Source of the DNA: Atriophallophorus winterbourni
Taxonomy: Eukaryota > Platyhelminthes > Trematoda > Plagiorchiida > Microphallidae
Assembly (NCBI GenBank): GCA_013407085.1
Contig: JACCGJ010000231.1
Coordinates: 22,495-86,494, forward strand
Reading direction: 5' to 3'
Length of the DNA stretch: 64,000 nucleotides
In this document: positions 1 to 11,800 of the stretch, piece after piece
Layout: each line of letters opens with the position of its first letter
How positions within the stretch are numbered: the stretch's first letter is position 1
Notes under the pieces: model-generated
What the model was told of the DNA's origin: nothing
Seen by the model: the letters and a program-made list of their open reading frames with translations, nothing else
Database searches by the model: none
Program-made: the position numbers and the translations under genes

Positions 1-321
1 TTAGCACTAGGACTTTTCTCACTTAGGAGGAGGCAACTTAGGGGGGATCTTATAGAGACCTTTAAGGTTGTCAAAGGACTAAGTTGTTTAGAATTCGATG
101 ACTTCTTTCGGTTCTCTCCTTTGGTTGGTACACGAGGGCACAGTTTTAAGCTAAGTAAACAGCACACCAGGCTCGAATCCAGAACGCACTTCTTTAGCAT
201 CCGTATAGTGAACGCGTGGAACTCACTTCCCGCAGAACTAATCTTGGCAACTTCAGTAATTGCGTTCAAACATGGGCTGGACGAACGGTGGCAGGAGCTC
301 TTCCCGGAGCATTACCCTTAA
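1..321 (+). mobile_element. CR1-like non-LTR retrotransposon, reverse-transcriptase C-terminal end
   Basis: The frame is open from the first base of the window to a TAA at 319-321, about 106 codons. The peptide carries the usual end of CR1-type reverse transcriptases: a basic RRRQLRGDLI stretch, then RGHSFKLSKQ, then FFSIRIVNAWNSLPAE, and a short amphipathic tail. Everything upstream (endonuclease and catalytic RT motifs) lies outside the window, so completeness cannot be judged. No stop or shift is seen in the visible part. It is a transposable-element relic or the 3' end of a copy, not a host gene. Confidence 0.8.
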
Positions 322-1045
322 GACTAAATCCCTCATTTTATGATAAAAAAACACAAAAATATTCGAAAAATATTTTGAAACACAAAAAAGAGTTTCTTTT
401 TCATTTTTTCGCATTTGTGGAAATAAACTGCTGTCCATCGTCTTTTCATTCGATTGGACATGCAACATGCATAACACTCTCACCTTTCGGTGATGAGACA
501 TCTCCCATCTTCCACTCACAGGTACACACGCCTGTGTTACTTACGAATCAATCCCGGTAGTGGTGGGTGTTTTCAAGCACACCTCCGAAAGAATCTGGGC
601 ACTCGTTTCGACTTGGTCGACTATCGCCCTGTGATACTGATACTGATACTGATACTGAACTGAAGGCGCGCAAATTTAACTTCAAGGTTAAGCTATTATT
701 TTCGCTTGGTGATCAGTAATTTTGACTAACTTTGTTCATTATTAGTTTTCGCAGTCCACTTGCATTCTATTTAAAATTCAATCGCTACTGTGATCATTTA
801 GCATAATGGTATTTTCTCATAGTTAAATTCGTTATTTCTTTATGCCATCTTTCATTATTTTACACCAATTTTGCATTCTATATCCTGCGTATTATCGTTT
901 GTCCTTTAGATTACACTCCAAGGTCACTTAGAGAATTTCATATGTCTATCGTTTTAATATGCACAAAAGTAACACTATTTCAACGTAGAGAGTTTATAGC
1001 CCCATCAGATTTTTCTTTGCATTTAGTCGGAAGGCTTCACTCGGG
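322..1045. other. AT-rich intergenic stretch
   Basis: No coding or RNA feature recognised, apart from a short six-base tandem repeat at 633-657. It may include the 3' untranslated tail of the CR1-like element. Confidence 0.5.
633..657. repeat. Short tandem repeat (GATACT)n
   Basis: Four consecutive units of the hexamer GATACT, a simple microsatellite. Confidence 0.9.
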
Positions 1046-1620
1046 ACCCGCTACCCTACCTAGGTTCCAAGGTTGTCATAGCCGGGGGTGGCAGTGGGGA
1101 TAAGCTCCCACTGTTTATAAAATGCTCCCATATGGCACGCATCTCAAATAGCCTCTGACAACCAAGTCCAGCTTCTGGCCTGCACGAGTGGCTCCCCGAG
1201 CCCGGCGGAACTGCTTCTACCAACAGGAGAAGGGGCGAGGGCGAGTGACTGGCGCCTGAAAACCAGTTTGCTTCGGCAGATGTAGCTCGTTAGCCTGGGA
1301 GGGCATTTCATCTAAGGGAAGGAAAACCCTGATTTTCAACCTCCGCTGCCTTGCGGGATACCCGATCGCGGGAAAGGCTTCGGGAGAAAACCCTGAGGAA
1401 AAATCTGTAGCGGTTAGTTGGTGCACACCACCTCTTTCTGGCAACTCCCTGCTGCCTTGCAGGTCGCACTTGGTTGTGCAATGGCTAGAAAAGCTGACTC
1501 GAACAAACGCCGAGTGGTGCTGGGGACGCCGCTTTGTATTCAAATTCCCAAGCATCTTCATTGAAGCCGATTCATCCTCCAGAAGGAGATAGTCGCACAA
1601 AGTAAAAGTAAAAGTACCTA
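1046..1620 (+). mobile_element. GC-rich non-autonomous retroposon (family G)
   Basis: A GC-rich ~570-bp block in AT-rich DNA, repeated at 54,342-54,893 in the same orientation with a few percent divergence and small indels. It ends in a run of AAAGT-type repeats after GTCGCACAAAG. That 3' end resembles the end of the RTE element at 30,712-31,297 (read on the minus strand): an ATTGAAGCCG-like motif, a short hairpin, then the same tail. No reverse transcriptase is present. I infer a non-autonomous element, or an internally deleted RTE copy, that uses RTE machinery. Confidence 0.6.
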
Positions 1621-2505
1621 CCACATCCGGAAACTGTTTGCGTTCAGACTTCCGATACTGGGATCTCGAAGAGCAACAAAACTGGCAAATGGTTAGTGAG
1701 GCTTTGATGAAAATGTAAAGGACACGGAAAGAGAACTTACCGTTACTACGAGCTAATGAGTTTGAAAAAATGCGGTAAATGTGAAAAAATTGGAAATAGT
1801 GTTCACGGGGTACATGTGTCTTGGGAAATTTCATGCAGGTGGTAATTGAGACAGCCTTTGAAGGAACCAAAAGAAGCGGCTTCAAAAAGCGTGCCTGGTA
1901 GAGTGTTCTACTAACTGCAAACTCTCACAGAGAAAAGTTTGTGTCGACATTCAAGCCTGCTCTGTTAATGTAACAGTTTGAGCTCGTGTCCTCGGAGGTT
2001 AGTGTTCGGAGAGGGAACGAATTGAGAGTAGCATGGATGAGAGGGGCCAGGTCAAGATGGTAGGTAACGGAGAATATATCTAAACTACGTAAACTTTCCT
2101 CACACGGCATGTTGTGCATATCACGAACAAGTTTTTTCGCACTCGCTGGGCAACATGGTTGCTTGTGGTTCTACATAACGTCACTCGTGACATCCCCCAT
2201 TGTATAATTTTCAGAGAGGGAACTCTCTTCTCAAAACGTTACGCGGGTACATAATTTACGATAATTTTAAACGGGGCAATATTGAAACACATGAAGTAAT
2301 GTTGATTAACTGGTGTTCTGTGAACTAATCTTTGATTTTGTCCAAAAATATCGATATAATATATATATATACTATATATATATATATATATATATAAATG
2401 TGTGTGTGTGGTGTGGTGTGGTGTGTTTCGCATTTGGTGGATGCATCCCGTTGCAAATCTTTATGTATCCAAACGAGTGTTATGACCGAGAGTCTGCGGA
2501 CTGAA
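1621..2505. other. Intergenic stretch with a microsatellite
   Basis: No gene recognised. It contains the TA/TG microsatellite at 2354-2426. Short open frames on both strands show no protein-like features. Confidence 0.5.
2354..2426. repeat. (TA)n(TG)n compound microsatellite
   Basis: An alternating TA tract with one C interruption runs into TG and then GTGTG units. Confidence 0.95.
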
Positions 2506-2733
2506 TGAATGAACGCACAAGCCTGATCCAGGCACAGTGCCGTACAGTCAGAGACTACACATGGGCTAAGATACTGTCAGGTTGCCCAGGCCTAGACAGA
2601 TATGAGAAAGAAAATAAAAATGGTAGTGAGACTCCAGACAGTTTCAGCATGCAGCTCACCACCGGTGGCCAATCAATTTAGCACGATGTTAGCCGCACAG
2701 CACAAAAGTACTGTACGATTGCACATCCGTTCA
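2506..2733 (-). mobile_element. SINE-like element, near full length
   Basis: Minus-strand copy with the whole consensus: 5' GGATGTGCAATCG-like start (at the high coordinate), the GGTAGTGAG arm, and the three-hairpin 3' module. The tail is (GAAT)n, read on the plus strand at 2501-2513. Confidence 0.8.
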
Positions 2734-3088
2734 CGGACTGAAAAAATTCTTTAATCTAGTTCGTTTACGATAGTTGGAACATGTTCTAAGAATACTTCAA
2801 TATCGCGTTCTGTACTGCGCCTTATTCATAGAGCCTGGTAGAAGTTGAGAGAAAAACTGGGTGGCTGGTCCATGACGTGGCTCGCTGAGATGATGAAGCT
2901 CACCGTAGTGCCAGGACAACTGAAACATATTCGTTTGGCTGGGTGAGGTCGTAAAGATCAACTTATTATTTTGTTAGATACCATACACGATATGACCGCG
3001 ACGGGCATTCAATCTCATCAATGTAGTTTATTATGCGTATCGTAAAAGTGTTTATCACACATTGAATTGTTTATATAGAAAACACGAA

Positions 3089-3270
3089 CGTGCAATGGTG
3101 CAGTGCTTCTGTATTGCGCTTACTTGATTTGCGAACGGTACTGAGCTGCATGGAGAAACTCGCTGGAATATCACTGCTATTCTCTTTTATATCTATCTAG
3201 GCCTGGACAACCTGACGCGCAGTTTCTAGCTGTGCGGCACTTTGCCTGGATTAAGCCTTGTGATTTCATA
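3089..3270 (+). mobile_element. SINE-like element, diverged
   Basis: Plus-strand copy with a deletion in the middle of the 3' module (the TAGCCCA segment is missing). It ends in GTGATTTCATA. Confidence 0.7.
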
Positions 3271-4496
3271 TAGAAAACAGAGGAATAGAAAATCGCATGC
3301 ATTAAAATTTAAAAACTGTTTGTTTTCATTCTCTAAAGGAACGTTTCATTCAGTAGATTTAAAAATTCTCTTCAATGCGAATTTATGAATGCCTTGTAAC
3401 GTATGTGAACTTGCAATCATACGTGTCCATACCATACTTTTATTTTTCATTATATATCATTGTATTAAATTTTTGAAAAAGTGCATTCAGTCAAACTACA
3501 AAAACAATCTATGCTTTTGCATTTTTCACTTGCCCGCTTTCTTTTTATGCGTTTGCTTATGCGCTTTTTGCTTCCTGTTGTTTGTCATTGTCTGGCTCCA
3601 GACTTGCGCTTCGTGCTGACTTTAAAAATGGAGATCTTGATTTGTAGAATCATTATTATGGAGTCGGCAAAGTGTCAGCGGCTCCTCGATCGCAGTTCAT
3701 TACCTATGCGGCTTTTTATTTCAGCCAATGACATCATATTCTCTATGGCTAGTACTATCCACATCTCTTTTACAGCCAGAGAATCATTTTCTAGAGCAAT
3801 CGATCTCATCAACCGCCATTAATATTCCGATTCACACTCGTATTTGATGATTTGATGCTCGGCTCACGGTGGGCTTGGGTACGTTCGTTAGAGAGCCCCT
3901 CTGATGTGTCAACGGAACACTTACTGTTGGTGTATCGTTTGAATCGGCCTCGCTGTAAACTAGGCGAATGCCGGTGAGTTTCCATTTTCCTTTGTTGGTT
4001 TGCACCTGTAACTTATCATTAAACATTCTTGATTCAATCCGAGATTGATCAAAAATGAATTACTGTTTCCCAGAAATAATTTTCACATAGATGTTATTTG
4101 AGCCCACAGAAGCGCTAGAAATTCCAACATGATTCGGGAGCTTGTATGAACCGATCCATAGATCGCGTGTAACTGATCCGCATTTGACAAATGATAATAA
4201 GGTTTTACACAGTCAAACTGTGAAGTTCTCAATGAATACCATAAATAGACACAATAAGAATATAGTAGCTGTTGTTTGCATCTTCCTAAAATGGTAACTT
4301 CTAAAGTAGGTAACGCTTGAAAACCATACAGTTGTTTCCTTCTACTATTTTTGATTAACCAATGAACATTTTCCCTCACAGAAGTTTCTCGAATAATCAC
4401 CGTTAAAAATAACCGTTATTTAGGTATCTATACAACTTACTTTTCTTTTTTCACTTGGATTATGTTCAACTTCCTTTTTTGTCCACATTCATTTTT
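3271..4496. other. Intergenic stretch, no gene recognised
   Basis: Apart from the 14-base hairpin variant at 3590 I recognise nothing. A 64-codon minus-strand frame at 3832-4026 has no family signature. Confidence 0.4.
3590..3603 (+). repeat. Variant 3' hairpin of the SINE-like family
   Basis: The sequence GTCTGGCTCCAGAC is a perfect hairpin, followed by TTGCGCTTC. It corresponds to the GCCTG-GAT-CAGGC hairpin of the main family with both strands of one base pair changed. The same variant occurs at 19,582-19,595 and 36,831-36,844. Confidence 0.6.
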
Positions 4497-4592
4497 ACTT
4501 TTGTTCGACTCTCTCCTCCTGGAGGATGAGTCGGCTTCAATGAAGAGTCTTGGGAATTTGGGTACAAAGCAGATTCCGTAGCACCACGCGAT
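4497..4592 (-). mobile_element. Family G retroposon, 3' end fragment
   Basis: Minus-strand match to the last ~95 bp of the elements at 1046-1620 and 54,342-54,893, including the CTCC/GGAG hairpin arms and the ATTGAAGCCGA motif. It is 5'-truncated, as expected from target-primed reverse transcription. Confidence 0.65.
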
Positions 4593-4830
4593 ATTTTTGG
4601 ACTCCTTTTAAACATAGGTTGTTTGCGTCTACAACTGCATCAAAATCATTCTATAAAAGTTGAGAAATCTGATAATATATCCATGTAACTCACTATCGGG
4701 CAATCGTTACATTTTGAAGATTGATTTACAGTACTGTTTACCGGCTATTTTTCTGCACTTCTTCCAAAGACCCTGTGCTCATCGACCAATACGTCATTTT
4801 TTCACGCGCTCTATTTCTTATGTAGACATT

Positions 4831-5030
4831 CCTGCATGCAATCGTGCAATACTTCTGTGCTCTGCAGCTGACACCGTGCTAAGTTGATTGGTCAGCGGTA
4901 GTGAGCTACATGCAGAAACACTATACTGTCTCATTCATTTCTATTTTTATTTTTCATATCTGTCTAGGCTTGGGCAACCTGACAGTATCTTAGCCCGTGT
5001 GCTGTCACACATGCATACATATAGGCATTC
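4831..5030 (+). mobile_element. SINE-like element
   Basis: Begins at GCATGCAATCGTGCAATAC. It contains the GGTAGTGAG arm and the first hairpin of the 3' module, then goes early into a (CATA)n-type tail, so the last two hairpins are missing or degenerate. Confidence 0.7.
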
Positions 5031-5729
5031 TAGAAATGGTCTTATAGCAGCATTTTGTGCTATCGACTCATCCATCTTCACAGATAATTCCCACCTACTG
5101 CATTTTGACCTAATAAAATATCAACAATCACTGAAGACTCTCCCGAAACATACCGTATAACCTTTCAGAACGTTTATATATCAAATTTTCTTTATTCTGC
5201 TCGCATTAAGATATCTTCCCCCAAAGGCATTTGTTATAAAACTATATGGGCCATTTTTACCGTTATCGCGACGTGTATATATTTTCTGTTTTTATTTGCA
5301 CTGATTTTTTCAAACAGCCCGAAGCTGAATTTTCTTGTCGCCTCGGAACGAGCGTATTCTTCCTCTATTTTCTATCTTACCAACATGGACGATGGCCTTG
5401 CTATCACTGAGCGATATACATTATACCTGTCTTATTTCTCACGTGATTTCAAATTTTTGGATTCTCTATTTCATCTATTTATCTATTTTTCATCTATTTA
5501 TTTGTCTCTTTTATTTGCACCAAAAAGGAATCTCACTAGTTTGCAGTTAATATCTTTTTAAAAATGCAATCAGGTCCATTTTGATTTGATTTTTTATGTA
5601 TGAATGCTCGAAGGGTTTTAGTGATAGCACTGGTGTCGTTTAGCTTTAAATGTTAATATTGTTGGTCATTTTCGGCCTAATTTTTGCTTTCTCTTTCTGC
5701 TTTCTCTACTTCCTGCTATCTGTCCATAG
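5031..5729. other. Upstream region or intron of the USP48-like gene
   Basis: The first recognised exon starts at 5730 inside a codon, so at least one upstream coding exon must exist. I searched this stretch and the preceding 5 kb by eye for the expected N-terminal sequence and did not find it. Confidence 0.4.
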
Positions 5730-5859
5730 ATCAAACTGCAAATCTTCACCATTTTGCCTGAATGGCCTCAACCAGATAGAGCTGCCTGTTCTCGAGAAAT
5801 CCTCAGATCTCAAGAATTCCGATGAACCGGAATCGTCACTTACGCCTTTCAAATCTAAC
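5730..5859 (+). CDS. USP48: USP48 exon 1 (first recognised)
   Basis: The acceptor follows a pyrimidine-rich tract ending CCATAG; the donor is GTAAGT. It encodes NCKSSPFCLNGLNQ, matching the NCKGNPNCL region just before the catalytic domain of USP48. It begins at the third base of a codon, so an upstream exon is required. The rest is a Ser/Glu-rich linker. Confidence 0.75.
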
Positions 5860-8800
5860 GTAAGTTTGTTTCAATCCGAAGGAGACGATGCGTCTGTCCT
5901 TTATTCTGTTGTCTTCTTCATACAGCTCTCCTTGCATTTTATTCAGAATGTTGTCAATGGATTGAAGAACTACGGAAGCACTTGCTATCTGAACGCCTTT
6001 TTGCAACTTTATTTCCGCCTCGATGAGCTCAGACAAGCAATATTTTCTTTGCCAATCGAATGTGAGTTTTAAATTTGGAACCGTGGTTCATCAACTTGGG
6101 AGACATGTTCATTATGAAGTCCCTAATTTTGTATCATTTTTGTTTCGTAGCATCATACTCAGAGCCTTAAAAAGTTTCCTGCACAAGCTGATTCCTTGGG
6201 TTACTAACATAAATAAACTAGCGTATTCCGTGTGCTTCGCAAACTGGTTTCACGTGCAGATCCATTGGTACTGCACATAGCCTTTTGAAGCTAAATGTAT
6301 GAAATCACAAGCCTTCGGGACAGGCAAAGTGCAACAGCCATAGACTGCACATGAGATAACAAACTGCCCAGTCATCGACGGATATATGAAAAGTCATCAC
6401 TGTTCTCACGTGCACCTCGTTACCAGCGGCAAACGATTTAGCAAGGTATTTGGAAAAACAAAATTTGATTTACCTTTCAATGGCCATTGTCACTGAATCC
6501 ACGCACCGCTAATATTTTCCCGCCGTAAGGTGATTTCGTTGTGTTACTGTTTCCGTTTTTATTGACCGCCGTAACCGGGATGGTTCATGAGGTACATCTG
6601 TATTACAAGCTGGGCTATCATCCTCATGGGCAGCATCGTAGATATAATAGAAACCGGCGTTACACAGATGAATGTATACTTAAGTACAAGACTTAAAGTG
6701 CCCTTGAAACGCAACTTCACCGTTAAAGGCTTATTTCCAACCACTGCTTTGCATTACTCACTACTTGATTGCCCAATCATTCAGAAGAGCTACATACAGT
6801 CCTCAATGAATATCATTGAAAAGAATGGTCAATTAGGAGTGTGCTCAGAATTTGCTAGATTAGTGGCATGACTATACGCACGGGAGCGAATGTGTAGTGT
6901 ATATGTCATGTGCGTCGGGGCCATGCGAAGTCATTGCCTTTGTAAAGTGTGATAACCGTGTACACGCTCTAGTCTCACCGTCATTATCGCTTCATCATTA
7001 TTATCATCATCAACTGCCCAGGCCTCGACACCATTTACTATCTTAGCCCACGTGGGAACTATCCGACTAGATTTCAGGTTCGTGGTGTTTACGTATCTAT
7101 AGGCATACAAGGATAGAATAAATCGAGTTTGAAAGCACCACATCATATCACCATATCACGTGATGGCATCAGCGACACTACACGGATGAGCAGCTATACA
7201 GCGAACAGCGTGCTAAATTGATGTGCAACCGGTAGTGAGCTGCATGCGGAAACACGCTGAAGTCTCTGACTGTGCGGCACTTTGCCTGAATCCATGCTTG
7301 TGATATCATACATATACATACATCAGAGACATCGGAGTTCAAAAGGCGACGCTTGTAGAGAGTTTGGTGAATCAAATACTCGTTGCTTTCCATCCTTTCA
7401 TTAAATAACTGATTACGTAATTTTAAACAAGTTCTTTAAACTTCTTTACATCAAAGTAAGACTACCAACTTCAAACGCCAAAACCTTAAAGTTACGTCAA
7501 TCAAATGATTACCCGTCAATTTCTTGACCCTTTCAAATTCAACCATTTGATTCCTACTCGTGTAACCGTCAGTGACTCAACAAATTACTTTGTTTTCAGG
7601 TGATGAGACTGGGATAATCTATCAACTTCAACTCATTTTCAGCCAGCTCGAGCTTCTCAAAAGCGGGTAAATTCTCGTTTCCCACATTATTCATCCTCTA
7701 TGACGATTTAACAATCTAATTTTCCTTTTCAAAGGGTGGTCGATCCCGGTGGGCTTATTCAATGTCTGCGCTTGTGCCAAGAAGAGCAACAGGTTTGTGG
7801 ATGTGTATCTTATTTACTCTCACCGAAAACCAGTCATGCCACTTGGTGCTAGTTTAGTGGTTTTCCCAGCGTCTCTGACACATGTAATGCCGTCTTGGAA
7901 AGTGAAACCTGTAACATGAATTTTAACTGCTGTGCGTATATTGTGCTATCTTACCGGTCTTTTCAATATTGATGTCTTCCTGATTGCATCAAATTGCTGA
8001 TGACATGTAATGTGACGTAGTGAAGCTGACATCCCCAGCACGTACACTCCACAACCGGTTTCTGACTGTTTGCCGTTATCAGACTAGTTTCAGCCATCTT
8101 TGTTACAATGGAAAAGTGGCACACAAAGTTAGACTTTGAAGCAACTGTCAAATGGGGAAAGTAACTATACCAGTGTAGCATCCTCTCAATGAGGGAATGA
8201 TCATCTTCACCGCTTTGTGTTCATTGGGCCGGTGATAAGCACCGATCCTGTGAACATCAACGGACTGATAAACAATTGAAAAATGTCTAAACGATTGGCC
8301 AAGCGCATTGGGTTGGTGATATTCATAGAGTATAAAGTTCAGTCTACCTCCCACCTCAGTAGAACTAACTGATCACCATGTGACATGGAATCAGCTGCAA
8401 GACAAGATGCTAGCCAGTGTTATTTCCTCAACACTTGCCAATACCAATTGTGCACTCAAGTTTAATAGGAGATAGAATAAGCCCACAAGGCTCCGTCTAG
8501 GCACTGATGATGTCAAGTCTATTACCTTATTCTAATCACGACCCACAGTTTATGTGTCGCTCCAATTTTATTCTATATCCTTCAACTTTTCGATTCAGGA
8601 TGCTCCCGAATTCCACTGTTTGTTCATGCACTTGCTCGAGTCGCATTTTCAACAATGCGGACTGGCGGTTGTGGATGATTTACTCCGTGGAGAATACGTT
8701 TACGAAACAAGGTTCGTTCCATGATCTCCCCTTTTGTCTTCTGTCAAGATGTGTGACGAATTTCCAGTTGCACATCATGCGATTGGTTAACGTCGCGGCG

Positions 8801-11800
8801 TATCGTTTTAGCATTTTCTTCCTTTAAGCAAATATGGCCTTAAGAGTAGAGTTTTCTCAGTAAAATTTAATCAAGCACAACCTATTACAGGTGCCCATTG
8901 GTTTTATCAAAATGACAAACACAGTGAGGTGCGATATACAGTTGCGAAACGATAGAACTCATGTCAAATTTTAGCGTTTCATCTCACTTCAATTCCGTCC
9001 ATTCCGGACTGTTGCCATCAACAATCCCACCACATCTTCATCACGATTAGTGGACAATATATCTCTCGTTTTATTGTTGTGGATTGATTTTTCTACTTTT
9101 TCGAGACATCGAACACACCCGACTTATCTGGCTTGGTCTCTGTGTTCTTCCTTGTCGGCAGGCAGGTTTTTACTTACTTGCTTGTACTCGGTTTCCAATT
9201 AAGATAGGTTTCCGGTCAAGGATGAGTGTAGTTAAAACTATACCTACCTTACAAAGACTACGGTCGATTCTTGTTTGTAAAAAGACGAAACGATACGCAA
9301 CTGTAATGTTATTACTTGTGGATCAACAAATTAACAAATGCTCTGTACAGCTGGTCTACACAAAGTACATGCTCGCGCTCCTCGGGTGTTTCATCTAGGC
9401 TTACTGGGTCATGTCTCTAGAATAGATAACAGCCGTATTCCTAAATAATAACTCTATTGGGTGTTCAAATCGAGCAATCGATCTTTGGATAGGCCGCACT
9501 TGTGTTACAGAGACAGTCTTGAATGAGCCATAAAATTTCCTTCAACTTGATGAACTAACATTGTTGAAGCAACTGGATCTTGATTGCTCCTTTACTTTTG
9601 TATTGCATAACTAACACCGTGCAAAATTAATTTGCCACCAACACTGAGCTTCGTGCGAAGACTCGTGCCCGCCTCCCTTTCTAATCTGTCTTGGTCTGGG
9701 TAAATAAGTAAAATAATCACAAGCCTGGATCCAGGCAAAGTGCCGCATAGTCAGACTGCACATGGGCTATGATACTCTCAGGTTTCCCAGGCATAGACAG
9801 ATATAGGAAAGTGGAAATTGTAGCGTGTTTCCGCATGCAACCCACTACCGGTTGCAGATCAATTTAGCACTATGTCAGCTGCACAGCACAGAAGTACTGC
9901 AGAATTGCACATCCCTAGTTTGTGTTGAGATGTACGCCAGGGCAGTTTAATATGGAGAACTAGCTGTTGCCCATGCATCAAGTGCTCCCTCTTCACGACA
10001 CCACAGGAACCAAATTAAAAGCTAGGCTGATACGTTTGGACAACGATGCCGTTGCAGCAGTTGGAAAGACGAATTTGAATACAACTTGGGACTGACTAAC
10101 GGGACTCCGGCTCCGGATTTTTCCTCATGGTTGACTCTTGAAGCCTTTTCCAAGACTGGATGTAGCCACAAGGCAGTGGAGGTTTGAGATAAGGGTTTAC
10201 CTTCCCCTAGGTGAACCGCCTTTATGGACTTATGAACTCCACCTGTTCGAAGCAAGCTGGTTTTGAGGCGCCAGTCAGCCGCCTTCGCCCTTTCTCCTGT
10301 CAGTAGAAGCAGCTCCGCTGTGTCAAACAGGACCACGGTGCAGGCCAGGAGCTGGACTTAATTGTCAGAGGCTATATGAGACGCGCACCATTAGAGCATT
10401 TTTGGAATTGGGAGCTTGTCCCCGAAACCGCTCCGCCCGTTACCACATTGGAACCCGTGGTTTGGGTAGCCCACGTGCAGTTTCTGACTGTGTGGCACTT
10501 TGCCTGGAACAGGCTTGTGCTTTCATACCCTACCATACCATCTCAGTCCACATGCTATCTCTGACTGTGAAATACTGCCTGACTCCAAGATTATGATTTA
10601 ATCCATTGTCTTCAGAAGTACGGTGTATAGCGTCGTTTTCAACCCAAAGAATAACGGGTGATGCTTCTATCTGCAAACACCGAACAAACCAAATTATTCC
10701 ACCAGATAACATATCACCGTAAACGTTGTGACAGAAACTGTCTGTTGTAGTATATAGTCATGCAAAGTGTCGTGAACTTTCAAATTCTCGTATGCTTGAG
10801 ATGTACAGTCATAGCCGAAATCGAATGAATGAATCCAATAGGCGACATTCTGTCTGTGATGCTGATCACAATTTATTATTTTTTACTACACAAATCAAAT
10901 TCTTATGATTTCTTTACCCAGGTGCCTCAATTGTGGATTCACCTCTAGACAGCCCTCACATTTTCTGGAACTTCCGCTAAAGTTTTCGTCCAATTCTTTA
11001 CCCGGCTGTATCAGGAACTATATGAAGGTACATCAACGATTCACCAACTTTTATACTATGCTTCAATTTTTTATTTATTGTAAACGATTCAGTCATTTCG
11101 TGAATTGTACGCGCAGTGAATGTAAAGCTAAATTTCAATTTGCAAATGAGGATTTATCCTCGAAATCGCAAATAAATGGGTTTAGAACAAAGTCAGAAGG
11201 CGTTCGAATGTCAGGTCACGGATACGCATACCTGATGAGCGGCAATAACCGCGAAACCGGTCGTGTGCTTCCGTACTGCTTTTTGAACGTCATATACTAC
11301 TTATTAATAAAAATCTGACTTTAAACAAAAACTACCATCACGCTGTTATTGGAATGTTGCAAAAATATTCCAAACAGTTACCGGTGCTACATTGCACCAA
11401 CTGTGGGACTTGGATTAGTCCCCATATAAAAGCTAAATTTCAATTTGCAAATGAGGATTTATCCTCGAAATCGCAAATGTAAACAACTGCCCCAAACTTG
11501 TATGCCACGATGTTCATATACAGAATCACCAAGTGATTCCTGGCCAAGCGCTTGAGGCGCTTATAAAAGACCAATGTCTCCACCTGATGACGGCAAACAG
11601 CCATAGCACCCCCAGACCTTTTGACTAATTCCTTGGCTTTAGCGTTGTGTGTTCCTCTCCACTGTGCGTTGAGTTTCCTCGGGAAATGATAACCGAAACG
11701 CGGCTCTTGCATATACAAACCTCTCGATCAATACTCGGTTTCAACACTGAACTGACGTGGTTTCATCACATAGAAACGTTTTTTAACCCCAGAACGATTA

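Larger units (their letters stand above)
6062..7599 (+). other. USP48 intron 2
   Basis: Holds SINE-like copies at 6299-6446 (minus) and 7192-7325 (plus), and a short degenerate fragment near 7010-7060 after an (ATC)n run. Nothing else recognised. Confidence 0.7.
8712..10921 (+). other. USP48 intron 5
   Basis: Holds SINE-like fragments (9612-9708, 9713-9922, 10,466-10,545) and an inverted family G-like block (10,020-10,350). About 8,720-9,600 shows nothing recognisable. Confidence 0.65.

Noticed and set aside
633..657. Possible CRISPR-like or regulatory array
   Set aside because: Plain microsatellite; no spacers, and the window is eukaryotic.
1217..1885. 222-codon minus-strand frame, and the similar one at 54,247-54,873
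   Set aside because: Open only because the family G repeat is GC-rich; no protein family signature, and the frames differ after indels.
3832..4026. 64-codon minus-strand frame
   Set aside because: Looks mildly protein-like but has no recognisable motif and no second exon.
5650..5730. Hydrophobic N-terminus (LILLVIFGLIFAFSFCFLYF) as start of USP48
   Set aside because: This is a pyrimidine-rich tract before a good acceptor at 5729; USP48 is a soluble protein and the phase fits an exon boundary.
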